NCBI GenBank assembly: GCA_006384855.1 | Contig: VCJN01000206.1 | Span: 1 to 64,000 of the forward strand | Length of the DNA stretch: 64,000 nucleotides | Direction of reading: 5' to 3' | Source of the DNA: Tetraselmis striata | Taxonomy: Eukaryota > Chlorophyta > Chlorodendrophyceae > Chlorodendrales > Chlorodendraceae | Translations under genes and position numbers: made by a program | The notes under the pieces: generated by a model | What the model was told of the DNA's origin: nothing | Database searches by the model: none | The model's input: the letters and a program-made list of their open reading frames with translations, nothing else | In this document: positions 34,175-45,870 of the stretch, one piece after another | Layout of the letters: every line of letters begins with the position of its first letter | Numbering within the stretch: position 1 is the stretch's first letter

Positions 34175-37100
34175 CTAGTAGCGCTCGCCAAAGCGCAGGA
34201 AGAAGTTGCCCTTGCCGGCATTGCAGTCCTTGGCGTACTCCACGCGTACGGGGCCCAGCTTGAGGCCGCCACCCCAGCTGACACCGCTGCCGGCGCGGCG
34301 GAAGTACTCGGTGGGGTTGCCGCGCAGCTCCTTGGACGAGCCGAGGTCCGAGCCAAACTCGTAGAACCCGTAGACCTGCTGGCCGGCCACCGGGACGCGC
34401 AGCTCGCCGGAGACCTCCACAAACTTGCGGCACGCGGCCACCTCGCCGACGTTGTAGCCGCGGATGCTGTGGGGCCCACCGATGGTGAAGTAGTCGTACG
34501 AGGCGACGTCGCCAATGCAGCCGCCGTAGCGCGCGTGCGCGACCGCCACCATCGGCGGGCTGGCGCTGTTGGGCTTGGGGCTCTGCAGCTTGATGAAGCG
34601 CGTGAAGGTGGCCAGGTGGCGGTTGAAGAAGGGCGAGGTGCTGCCGATGCCCAGGCCCTGGTCCACCTGGAAGATGTCGCGCGCGCCGACCACAGAGCCG
34701 TTGACAAAGTAGGTGGTGTCGCGCGTGAGGTTACCCTGCGGCCAGCAAACACACAGCCCAGGCGGAAGGGCGTCAGTGGGCTGGGACACCGCTCGATGCG
34801 GGACTGCGCGCGGCTGCCCACATGCAGTTGTGTTGGCATCTTCCAGGGTATGGGCACCTATCACATGCATATTCTCTTCCTGTCCCCAGACAACTGCAAC
34901 GTGCACTGTATCGATAGGTGCATCAATCGCCTTTCAAATGTCCGCAACTTTGGTATCAAGTCGTGCAAGACACATGCCCGACATATGACACATCAGTCAT
35001 ATGTACACTGCTGATTCAACGCATCGACATAGACATAGACAAATACTACGCGGTACACATGGGGTAACGGCAGCAGCTGGCAGCTGTTGAGCTTTGCGGC
35101 TAGATGGATGGCAGTTGTTCTGTGACAAAGTTTCAACAAGCAGCTGACAACATACCTGTCCCACAGATAAATAAAGGGGAAGATCGCGCGAAGCACCTAT
35201 CAAGCGCACCGCGCATTCCGCCGCCCCATCCCTTGAGCACGCTCACCATGCTAATGTATCACATGAGTGGTGCGCCGTGGCATCTGGTGGTATATTTGTT
35301 CCGGCGCAAGCACACGCTGCGCCCTATGTTGACCGTAAACACCAGGCTGAACCGAAAGTGAGGCGGGAAAAGGGGGGGGGGGGGGGGGGGGGAGGGGGTC
35401 ACCTGCAGGAAGGCGAGGCGGTCGGTGCCGGTGTCGGACAGCGTGGTGGGCGGCCCCTCACCAGCCATCTGCCCCATGGGCAGCTGGCGGGTGCAGTGAG
35501 TGCAGAGGTTGCCGCTGTCGTCGCGGGTGGCGATCTCCTCGATCACCACCCCCAGCGTGCCCTTGCTGTTGCGGCTGTACGTTTCGTGGACAGAGATCTT
35601 GCCGCCCATGCGGTCCACCCACACGGCGGGCACCTCGTCGCCGCCGGGGCCGGGTGTGAAGACGCCGCTGAGCTTGCGGCTGTTGAAGGCGGTGACGCCC
35701 AGCGCGGCGCGGTTAGGGTCGTCGGGGCCGTAGATGTACGGGTGGCGGTAGTCCACACGGAAGCCGAGGTCATCGCCGGGCGAGATGAAGTTCTGCGTGG
35801 AGATGGAGGCGCTCAGGGTGCGCCCCTTCTTGCCCAGGTTGCGGTGCTCAAAGAGCAGCTGGCCGCCGGGCACGATGGACACCAGGCTGGGCTGCCCGCG
35901 GTCGCCGGGCGCAATGGCCCACTCGCACTCCACCTCCGCCGTCTTCATCGGCCGCTCCTTCAGCATGACATCCACGTCGACCTTCTTCTCGTCGCGCGGG
36001 TTGGCGCGCGGCACCACCTGCACGTTGTCAAACATCTGCAGCGCAAAGATGTCGCGCAGCGCGCGGCGGCCGTCTTCTGTGTTGTACAGCTGGCCCGGCT
36101 TGAACGGCAGCTCGCGCAGCACGATATCGGGGTCCGTCTCGCCGCCGCTCTTGCGCGGGTTGCCCTGGTCGTCCACGTACACCACATTGATGTTGTCCAC
36201 CTGCGCGGGGTGCCAAGGACAGGGCGTGTAAGGGAGCGGTGCCAAAGCAAAAAAGAAGGGCATGCAGGGCTCGAGCGCAAGAGGGGGGGCTCACCCTGCC
36301 CTCGACCACATTGGCAACTATCTGGCCGGTGTCCATGCCATCGAAGTGGGAGATGTAGCCAAAGGCGTACCCGCGATCCTGGTACCTGCGGGCGTGAGGC
36401 AGGAACAGCGATGGCGTCAGCAGCCGCATCAAAGGCCGGGGGGGGGGGGGGGGGGGGGGGTCCGCAGCGGTTGGGCAGGGGATGGCACTGGCTCGCAGGG
36501 TGGAGGTATGGCACGTGCGCTCGGCTCACCAGCCCTCGACGATGTTCTTGATAGAGGCGAGCGTCTGCACGGTGGTGGGGCCACCGGGGTGGTTATCCAT
36601 GACCTTGGGCGGCACCTCCTTCGGCAGGATGGACGCGCCGTCCACCGAAAACTCGGTCATGGGCGGCCAGATCTTCTCGCTGAACATGAAGGTCAGGCGA
36701 CTCTTGCCGTTGGCGGTCGGCGTCACGTTGGCGTCCACGTTGTCAAACAGACCCGACCTGGCAGGTGGGGAGGCAAGCGGGCTCAGGGACTCTTGCGTTG
36801 CGCAGCGATTGGCCGGATGGAAGAGAGGGGTGGAGAGGAGGAGGGGGGAGGGGGCGCACTGGAGCAGGGTGCGCAGGTCCTCGGACAGCTCGGCACGATT
36901 GCACTTAAAGCCGGACTGGCACTTGAGACCAGCAAAGAGCTCATCCGCGGTGGGGATGCCCTGTCCAATGGGCAGGCCCTCCGCCACAATTTCATTGCAA
37001 AAAAACTCGTTGGAGTTGGTGGCCGAGTACTCCTCGTCATCGTCGCCATCCTGTTGACGAGAAAGGAAGGCGGGGGTGAGGGAGAGGGGTGGGGGGGGGG

Positions 37101-38000
37101 GGGGGGGGGGGGGGCGGTGCCATCAGGCTTAGGGCACTAAGCATGTCTCATAGGACGTACAGGCAGGCAGACAGGAACGACGCCGCCATCCCCCTCCCCT
37201 CCCACATCACTGCTCCCTGCCCAATCGTCTCCCGGCCAACTCAATCTTGCTGTACGGAGCCGCTACGATATGACAGATTGCTGCCCGCATCTGAGTCAGA
37301 AACGCTCCGAAATTTGCGCTGGTTGATCAGGCACTTAGGGCAGATTAGGACGGGCTCGTCTACAGCCAGCGGAGCAGCCAGGAGCTGAGACAGGACCGCC
37401 CGTAATACTTTCCCTTCAGCCGAATCTTCCCCGTTTAACCAAGTCCCTCAGCTGAGACAGGAGGAAAGGTGTGGATGAGGAGAGGGGCAGAGGGGGGGGG
37501 GGAGGAGCGAGGGGGGGGAAGGGGGGGCGTACCCCGGCGGCCTTGGTCGCAGTGCCGGCGTCAAACTCGTCAAACTCGTCATCGTCGACGTACTCCTCGA
37601 TGATCTCTTCGTCCAAGTCGTTGGGCTGCAGGTCCGCGAGGTCCTGGATAGCGGGCCCCCAGGGGCCGCCGTCGCCCCCGCCGCCGTCACCGCCTCCGCC
37701 CCCGCCCCCGCACCGGCCGCCACCGCCCCCGCCAATCGCGGCGGATAGCACCGGCACCGGCAGCGCGATGGCCAGCGCCGCCTTGGGCTCCCATCGGCCG
37801 CGCCAGAAACCGGCCAGCGCGGCGCCCAAGCTGTTGCAATCGGGCTGCGAGCGCGCCGGGCCCTGGCCGCCCGAGGCGGCCAGCGTGAGCGGGCGGCGGG
37901 CGGTGCTGCGCCGAGAGGGCTGAGCGCGGCCGAGCGGGCGGCGGACAGCCGGCGACGGCGCGCCAGCCAGCGCGGCGGACGAGAGTGCGCCCGCCACCAT
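34175..38000 (-). CDS. TOC75: Toc75, Omp85-family channel of the chloroplast outer-envelope import complex
   Basis: Six exons: 38000-37533, 37050-36860, 36757-36530, 36385-36295, 36200-35403, 34735-34175; every junction is in phase, total 778 residues, close to plant Toc75 (about 800). Residues 1-89 are Ala/Arg/Ser-rich, like a transit peptide, followed by a glycine-rich stretch at about 90-112, a feature plant Toc75 needs for outer-envelope targeting. An acidic segment precedes the POTRA repeats (V-E-G-W-Y-Q-D-R-G-Y-A-F-G and following). The C-terminal barrel has F-T-I-G-G-P-H-S-I-R-G-Y-N-V-G-E, Y-G-F-Y-E-F-G-S-D-L-G-S-S and the terminal F-F-L-R-F-G-E-R-Y beta signal. It forms the pore through which preproteins cross the outer membrane with Toc34/Toc159. 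A TGTAA signal lies about 122 bp past the stop. The start ATG is divergent from the sialyltransferase-like gene. Confidence 0.95.
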
Positions 38001-38980
38001 CGCGGCCCACGATCCCGATGGACCAAATACGCGGCCCGAGGGACTTTACTCCTGTGTTGCGGGTGCGCTCGCTGGGGTTGCGCTGCCGGCAGCGCCTGGA
38101 TTCGTGCCGGCCAAACGCAGTGATGGCGGTATCTTATCCCCTGGCGGTGGCGGCGGCGCTCGCGGATGGCGCAGCAGCAACAATGGAGCGCAGCAGCAGC
38201 ATCCGCAGGTGTGACCCGGGTACACATCCATGTCGTCACTTTTTCCCCGCCCCGGGACATCCTTGTCATCATGCTTGTCTTCTGCGGATACGCGTCGGTC
38301 GAAATGACGCGCGCGCGCACAGCGGTAAGTCGTCCATATCAGCAACGTCGATTCAACCAATACTCTATTGGTTTGACTACGGTTACTGGTACTGCCAGAC
38401 AGTGTATGTGTTTGTACCTGGGTGCTTCTGATGACCGACCGATAGTTGGACCACAATTGGATGAGTGGACCATGATTGGACGACATGGGAGAGCGCGGGC
38501 GCAGCGCCACGGGGGCGCGATCGGGGCCGCAACACACGGGACGCCGTAGTCGTCCGCGAGTCATCATCATCCTCCGTCCGAGGTCAGCTGCTGGTCGTGC
38601 CATTCGTCCTTTCGCGTTCTTTGCTGCCGGTCGCCTCACCGGTATCTCTACGGCGGACAGCGACAGAACGCCGGCCTTAATATTCGCTGCATCTGCCGCG
38701 AACCCGAGCGACTGGACCGCAGGGGTGAGTGCCTGGAGACTGGGCAACAGCAGAACGGCGCGCTCTCGGGTTTGGTAGTCGAGTGCGGGGCGTCGTGCAA
38801 ATGTATCCTGCCTGCCGGCGGGACGCTGGCGGGTGGTTCCCCGCGCCGCGCTGCTCTGGGCGAGAGCAGCACCCTGACGCCTCGCAGGGTGCTGTGCAGG
38901 TGGCATCCGTGCGCGGAAGCCTCGATGCCAGTGTTGTGAGCAGGCGGACGTCTGTTGCCGCGCTCGTTAGGAGGCGGGGC
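38001..38980. promoter_or_regulatory. Divergent intergenic region between Toc75 and the sialyltransferase-like gene
   Basis: 980 bp lie between the two opposite start codons, so it should hold both promoters. No clear TATA box or named element was recognised. Confidence 0.4.
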
Positions 38981-41900
38981 ATGGCGAGCGGTCGCCGGCG
39001 AGAGTGGGCCGGCGCGTCACAGCTGCCGCTGCTGCTTCTGCTGCTGCTGGAGGTGCCTAAGCCTGCGACCGGGGTGCTGGCCCATGGAGAGGCGCCGCGG
39101 CTGAGGGGAGTTGACCATGCCACTGAGGCCCACATCAACACTGCGTGAGTAGCAATAGCCTCCCATTCTAATTAGCACCTGCTGCCGTCATAGTCCACTC
39201 CGCAGAGAGCTGAGATTGGGCCCTGGTCCACTCACCCATCCACCTGACGTTACGGGAGGCGCAGGCTCGCGAGCGTGGAGGTGCGCGCAGGGGGACGGAG
39301 ACGCAGGCTTGGGGAGGTGGAGCCAATCCAGGTGAAGGCGCCGCGCCAGGGCAAGGTGGCCAACTGCCCGGCCTGCGCGGTGCCACCGGTGCCCGGTGAG
39401 GCGCTCTCCCTGCCTTCTTGTGTTGGTCACAACTTTGGCGTCCTCGATGCCCACATGCCTGCTGCGCTTCATGATACAAGCGTACACGGACTGCTGTATC
39501 TCTCCTTTTTTTGTCCGAACAGAGAGGGGAGGGGGGGGGGCATGTATCCGCTCTGCAACCTCGCCGCTGCTAAGCCGCCCCTCTCACTGGCGCTGCCCTC
39601 CAAGATATGTGCGGTTTCCAGGCGGGAACTGAGCCGCCAGGCGCGCGGTGGGAAGACTACCAACCCCTGGATCACGCCGGCGACAACGCAGCGGGCGCGG
39701 AGGGGGGAGGGAAGGGGGGGCACAAGGCGGCGCCGCAGCAGCGCGTCAGCGAGCGGCAGGGCACCGCGGCGCGATGGAACCTGCACGCGGGCCGCGACAG
39801 GCGCGCAACGCAGCAGGAGGGGGCGCTGTGGGAGCCACGCGCCGGCGCGCCGGCCAGGATCCGCCTCAGAGTGCGCCGAGGGGCGAAGCGGCGCGCGGGG
39901 GCGGGGGCGGGGGACCGCGCCAGTGCCATTTCCAGCCTGGCGGAGCATCTCCCGCAGCAGCCGGCTCTGACAGCCGAGGCGGACCATCCTGACGCCGCCA
40001 GCCGGTAAGTGAATCGGTGATGTTTGGGCGCGTTGTGCCGATATCCGGCCATGAATGCCGAGCAGAAGCTGCCTCACTGCATGAGCGGGTGTGCTGCCGA
40101 CGTGTCTCCTTTGCAGGGCGAGGCGCCTGCTGGGCGTCATCCGGCCGCAGCGGCAGTTTGCGCCGCCGTCGCCGCAGACAGCGTCCATGGCGCTGCGCGT
40201 GCTGGCGTCCTGGAAGCGCGACCTGCGCCGCTGCGGTGCGCCCCCTCCTCCTCATCCTCCTCCCGCGGCACCGCGCATGCTTGCCCAATGCCGCTTGCTG
40301 CCCTGGGATAATGCGTCGTATAGCTCGACGTTATACTGGAGCTATAGGTGACGCCACACCCCCACTCCAAACCACAGTGTCGGGGTGTTTAACACTCTGA
40401 CGTGGCCACGTCTTATGTCCAACACACCGGCACGCGGGGTTTGTCACCCGAGCTGCCACACGTTGGTCAGTTTTCGGGGTCATTGGCATCCGGTTGAGGG
40501 CCGATTAAGGGCCAATAATGATAGCGATGATGTCACTAACCAGTTGCCGGTACACTGCCAGCACACGAGGCAGCTAACCCACGAGGCGCACTTGCCCTGC
40601 TGTGCCCCCTTCCCCCCCCCCTCTGTACCTGTAGGCATGTGGACCAAGGACTGCGCCCAGCGGTACCTCATCGGCGGGGAGAGCCTGGTGGGGGGACCCT
40701 GCCCCGACGCTCACTGTTTGCCCTCCGCCCTCGTCGCCGGCACGGCAGCACCCTTCAACCCCCCCCCCCCCCCCCCCCCCCCCCTCCTCTCCCCACTCCA
40801 CCCGGCTCTGCGCAGGGCCTCCCAGGCGCGCACTCGCGCGACCGGCAAATGGACCCGCTGAAAAAGCTGTTCCGCAAGGAGGTGCTCCCGGCGGACGTGA
40901 GGCCACCGCCATCGCCACCTGCTTCCCGGTTCATTGCGTTGGATTCGCTGCCGAATCTCACTGTCTTCGCCGCCCCATCACAAGGCCCGTCATCCAGGAG
41001 TAGCGACTATACGAGATATCAGTCCACCGCCATTATAACAGTATGTGATTTGATTGATATAGGTACCACCAACAGATGAGACCCACAATAGAGGTTCTTA
41101 TTTTGATTTACTAAGTGTTGTAATAATTATAATTAATTAGGATATACTAATAATGGCACATGATTACTACCTGCTAATTATGGTAATTTTAGGATAGGTT
41201 ACGGTCGAGTATTTTACTGTAGTTATGGTATATATAATTACAGTAATTATTTCTAATAATTGGCAATTACTAATCACAGTAACACTAATTATAGTATTAT
41301 ACCAATTATATTCTGCTTTGTATGTCTCCGGTGCGTTTGATTGTGCTACCACCACTTTCCGGGTTGATATTATCGAGATCTACAATCACTCTGGAAAAGG
41401 TGCCAGGGGTTTGCCCCTGCCATGCCATGACGTATTGCGCCGAAACACAAAATACATTGCACATTGCCCCCTTCCCCCTTGGGTGTACCGGCCATGCATT
41501 AGAATGCTACGGTACGCCATCCCACTTTCCAGGTGTCAATAGTACATTGGCGCAGCAGGCTTATTCTGGGCGGGGCACCCCCCTGCAACCTCCCCCCCCC
41601 CCCCCCCCCCCTCCTCTCCCCACAACTCCCCCTGTGCCGTCCCATCCCCCCCCCCCCCCCGCCCCCGCCCCCGGCCCCCCAACAGCCGTCGGATGTGCCG
41701 CGGCTGTTCCCGGACCTGTGGCCCGGCGCGCTGGGCAGCTGCGCGGTGGTCGCAGTGGGCGACAATTTGCTGCGGCAGGGCCGCGGCGCGCAGATCGACG
41801 CGCACGACACGGTGTTCCGCTACAACGCGCCCATGAAAGCGTGCGTCACCGCGCCTGTCAGTGTGCCTTTGGTCGGGGCAGGTGGCAGGAGGGGCATGTC

Positions 41901-43423
41901 TGTGGGGGGGGGGGGGGGGGACGCAGCGTGACGCCCCTTCTGGCACACCGCGCAGGTACGCAAAGGACGTCGGGCGCAAGTCTGATGTGATGTACTGGAA
42001 GGTCCGCACCGGGGAAAAGCAGTATGGCAAGGAGGGGCAGGTGCGCCCGCCCCCCCCCCCCCCCCCTGCTTCTCTGCATTTCTGGTGCGGCATGGCCCCC
42101 TGCGACTGCGTGCCCGACTTGGGGCTGCTGCAGGCCGCCTCGCGCTTCTACATGTGGAAGGACCAGAGCAAGTTTTGGGAGTGGGGCAAGCGTGGGGACT
42201 GGTCCAACAACACCTTTCGCGGCAAGCCCATCCTCTGGAGCACGGGGGCCAGCGCTCAGCTCTGGGTGCGCTCCCCCCACCCCCCCCCCCCCCCCCCCCC
42301 CCCCCGCTTATCTTCATGGCCCCTGTTGTGTTCCTACTGTATCGCTCACCTCAACCGGCCGGCCCACCGCGCAGGAGAGTGTGTACAAGGCCTACAGGGC
42401 GGAGCGCAACAACAAGCGCGCTGGCGTGCAGGTGGCCACAGGCGGCTTCCGCTTCGCGCTCGACGTGCTGGCCTCCGGCTTGTGCCGCCGGATCGATCTC
42501 TACGGGTGAGCCCATCCCACGCTCGGCGGGGCCGAAGGAGAGGCCACTGGCTGGTTGCGCCCTCGATTAGCTGCTCCGACATACCACACAGGAAGGGAGG
42601 ATTATAGATAAGGGGGGATCGTTCAGGTAGTAGAATAGGATAAACAATGCCATGTAGGGAGTGCGTCGAAATTGCGCCAACTTATACATACGCCTCTAAA
42701 AACGTCCACGGCTAAGCAAGGGTCCGTTTTATTGCACTAGAAATAATGACGATGCAGCGACGATGGCTCTACCAATCATACAACCAAGTCGCGCCATCAG
42801 CAGCAGTACCTGTACCAGTAGCATTATACAGCAGCAATATAAGTATGAATAAGTACATATGGCGTAGTGCACGTGATGAAATACATACACTTCCCCAATA
42901 ATAAAATCGCTCCATGCGGTGTCTCTCTCTGCTCATCTCTCAACAATCTGCCCAAAGTACGAGAACTATCATCCGCTGTGCGGGGCGATTGTCGTTTCAT
43001 ACCGCTCGAATAATTAAGCAAAGTAAGGATTTCAAGCGCGCAGCAATGTAGGGCCTTACATTGCGGTCTCAGACATCCCGCTTCCGTTGTGGTGTTCATA
43101 CTCGCCATGCAATCAATCGTTTCAGTCTGATCATATATTTCTACTTGCTCCGCTCACGGTGTATCACCCAGGTTACAAAAAACAATGTTATGTGTGAATA
43201 TATCCGTGCTGACCAGTTTGCAGTCACGGACTATTCAGTTGATACTAACAAATGCCACTCCCCTCCTTCCCCTCCGGCGCGGTTATGCTGCAGCTTTACC
43301 TCACAGGGCAGCGGCAAATACTTCAGCCGTCAGGCGCTGATGAAGCCCGCGCACATCGCCGGGCTGGAGCACTGGGTGTTCCGAGAGGCGCAGGCCGCGG
43401 GGATGCTCTGCATTTACGACTGA
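38981..43423 (+). CDS. GT29 sialyltransferase-like glycosyltransferase
   Basis: Eleven exons, all in phase: 38981-39144, 39265-39395, 39641-40004, 40117-40235, 40635-40687, 40816-40896, 41686-41840, 41956-42040, 42134-42265, 42375-42505, 43294-43423; 514 residues. The N-terminus has a short leucine-rich segment (residues about 20-28), consistent with a type II Golgi anchor, then a long low-complexity stem. The large sialyl motif spans exons 7-8: C-A-V-V-A-V-G-D-N-L-L, I-D-A-H-D-T-V-F-R-Y-N-A-P, D-V-G-R-K-S-D-V-M-Y. The small motif spans exons 10-11: A-T-G-G-F-R-F-A-L-D-V-L, then I-D-L-Y-G-F. The VS motif is present near the end as L-E-H-W-V-F-R-E. Family enzymes use CMP-activated acidic sugars; in plants and algae the donor may be Kdo or another sugar instead of sialic acid. 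A TGTAA signal lies 124 bp past the stop. Confidence 0.88.
41095..41335. repeat. AT-rich island with imperfect inverted repeats in intron 6
   Basis: About 240 bp of strongly AT-rich sequence built from TAATTA and ATAATT words, inside a GC-rich gene. The words recur on both strands, so hairpins are likely. Confidence 0.6.
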
Positions 43424-43546
43424 GGCCGCAGAGGGGCAGGCCGGCAGCGGCGCAGTCAACGCAGCGAGAAAGAGCGGTCGGGCGGGGCAGTCGGCGAGCG
43501 TTTGCCTGACTGGCGCTGGAAGGTCGAAACACTCCGTGCATGCCGC

Positions 43547-43551
43547 TGTAA
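43547..43551 (+). terminator. Candidate TGTAA poly(A) signal of the sialyltransferase-like gene
   Basis: TGTAA 124 bp beyond the stop at 43423. Confidence 0.45.
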
Positions 43552-45870
43552 CAGATATATTTGACGACACCGCGGCAGGCGTCATCGCGGATGTGCTCCA
43601 ACATATCTGGCGGCTGGTACCGGACTAAGGAAGTTCTTTCCTTCGTTCTTTGTGGACATCCGTAACAGATTGAGCTCCGGCCACGCCGAGACGCGCTGCT
43701 CCATGTAATTCGGACCCTCCCCGAATGCACGCAGCGACTCAGCCACGCGCCAGCATTACGCTTCTTCGATCGCAAAGAAGCCAGGCCATAATAGCATGGC
43801 AAATACAGCGACGCTATAATGTCGCAAAAATATTCATATAGTCGAGTTCTCATGACCAAGCTTGCTGGGATTCGCTACCAGGTAGATTTAATTGTTCTGC
43901 CACTCACGAAGAGGGAAGCACTGCATTTATCTACTTGCTAGTCAATCTATCAGTTTTCAGAACGGAAATGACGGAACCCCACTTCAATGGTGCTTAACAT
44001 CACCATTATTATTATTTTGTGAACCCAGAAAGGTATACGGGGTATGCATGTGGAGCATGTCTGCCCACAAATGCGCCACGGCGGTCTGTCTCCCTCTCGC
44101 AGACAAAGCGCACACCTCAAGATTATACCTGTACTCTTCCCCCTATAAATTTTGGGAGCTGTATAGCCGTTCACGAGCTCCCAAAACCGCCTGGACATGG
44201 ATTCCATACAATTGCCACGGGCGCCCTACCTCATTGAGCTCGCCCAGCACATGAATATGATGCGTGGGTGGGTAATAGGAGGTGTGCGCGTCGTACAAGC
44301 GCATTCTACCGGCATACGATGAGTACAACATTCCGGCGGCACCAGCGCCACTGCAGGATGATAAAACACGCGCGGAAAATAAAGACCTTAGGTAAAACTA
44401 AATAATCCACGTGGAGGCACTGATATTGAGGTGGTGAACTTGGCGTCAATACTAGTAGTGCCGCACATATCTGGCACCCAGCAGTTTTCCCATCAGGGTC
44501 ACGTCAGTTGATATCTCATTGGTCGGCTTGCAGCAAATACCGAGCTTTGGGCCGCGCTCGACATCGTCAGTGCTGCTGGTTTTATTGGTTAGCTGTGAGG
44601 CAGGAGTGTCTTGCTGCGTGATTGTCTCTTTCCCTTCTCACCTGCCCGCTCCAAATTGGGTCGTGAACCGGCTCGTCGCAACGATCATCGCAGCCGGTAT
44701 ATGCTAGTGTCCGGATACCTCAGGGCGCAAGTAGACGACAACCTATGACATAATCCTCACACGAGAACTACTACAGGGTAAGAGTACTGCTCTTCCTTGG
44801 TTCTTGGCTTCCTGGCCTCGTGCTTGACCCTTGGTTTCAAGCTTGTATCTCTCTTTTGCTGTCAACCTTTCACAGTTGCTTTTTGTTCTGCTTTTAGTGC
44901 GCGTATGTCAAAGCGCTATGTTTTTTAGTGCGCATTTGTTGAAGCCCTGATGTAAAATCCAGATGTCAAAGCGCTGATGTAAGAAATACTCACTGCACGG
45001 TACGGGTGCCGACTCGACTATAAGAACCCCATTTATTGCTCTCAGAAATAGGGTGCTAGCAAATGTTCTTTACTATCGGAATTACATCGTAATATATCTG
45101 TCTAAAGTTGGACCAGTATTGAGGACGTTGCGCGTTCTTTTTTTTCTCATAGCCGGGTCTGCACCCGTACTGCTGAACCGTTAGCCAATATCGCGTCTGC
45201 AGTTAGCAGGATACATAGAAATCGACGAAAGATGACTTTCTGTACGATTTATATTTAGTTTCCGCAACTATACTACCGCCTACTATCCGCCTTATCTTCG
45301 GTTGACGGGCTACTAGTATGCGGTCTCGACCGTATCCGTACCGCCAACCTATCATCTGTACATTTACCTTATCCATCATCAGACCCTCGATGTAATTTTA
45401 GTTCTTTTTGGTTACAGGGAGAGCGTCCAGAGAATGCACGCAAAGTACTGGGGAAGGAAAAAGCCTACATTTATTAAGCAGAACCCTTGATGTAATAATC
45501 ATCAGACCATTTCCGCACGTGAATACAATCCTTAGGAACCAATCACCCCATCACACCTTTGTGAAATAAAGCCCTGATGTAATAATACTATCCCATCACA
45601 CCTTATCCACCAATCGTACGTACTGGGCCCGGTGGCACTCTGGTGGCAGGCCGCAGGCCGTGCGTGGCCAGCGCGGCGCGGGCGCGCCAGCAGCAGCATC
45701 TGTCGTCGACCGCGCTTCGGGACATGTCGGCTGTTGCTGCCGCTGCCAATCTGCCATCGCACCGACGACGCACCCGCTCTAGTCCGTACGCTCTCCAACC
45801 GAGCCAGTCAGCCGCATCAGACAAGTTCCCAACTGCACAGAAACGGCAGAGGCTCCTCGATACTGTGAGA
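43552..45870. other. Long intergenic region with scattered short motif repeats
   Basis: No supported gene. A CCCTGATGTAA-like motif recurs between about 44945 and 45580. The head of the dispersed intronic repeat (CGGGTGCCGAC) appears at about 45005. Confidence 0.5.

Noticed and set aside
33983-35014. 343-codon plus-strand frame
   Set aside because: It lies antisense to the Toc75 barrel exon and shows no domain.
35277-36551. 424-codon plus-strand frame
   Set aside because: Antisense shadow of the Toc75 POTRA/barrel exon and a poly-G intron.
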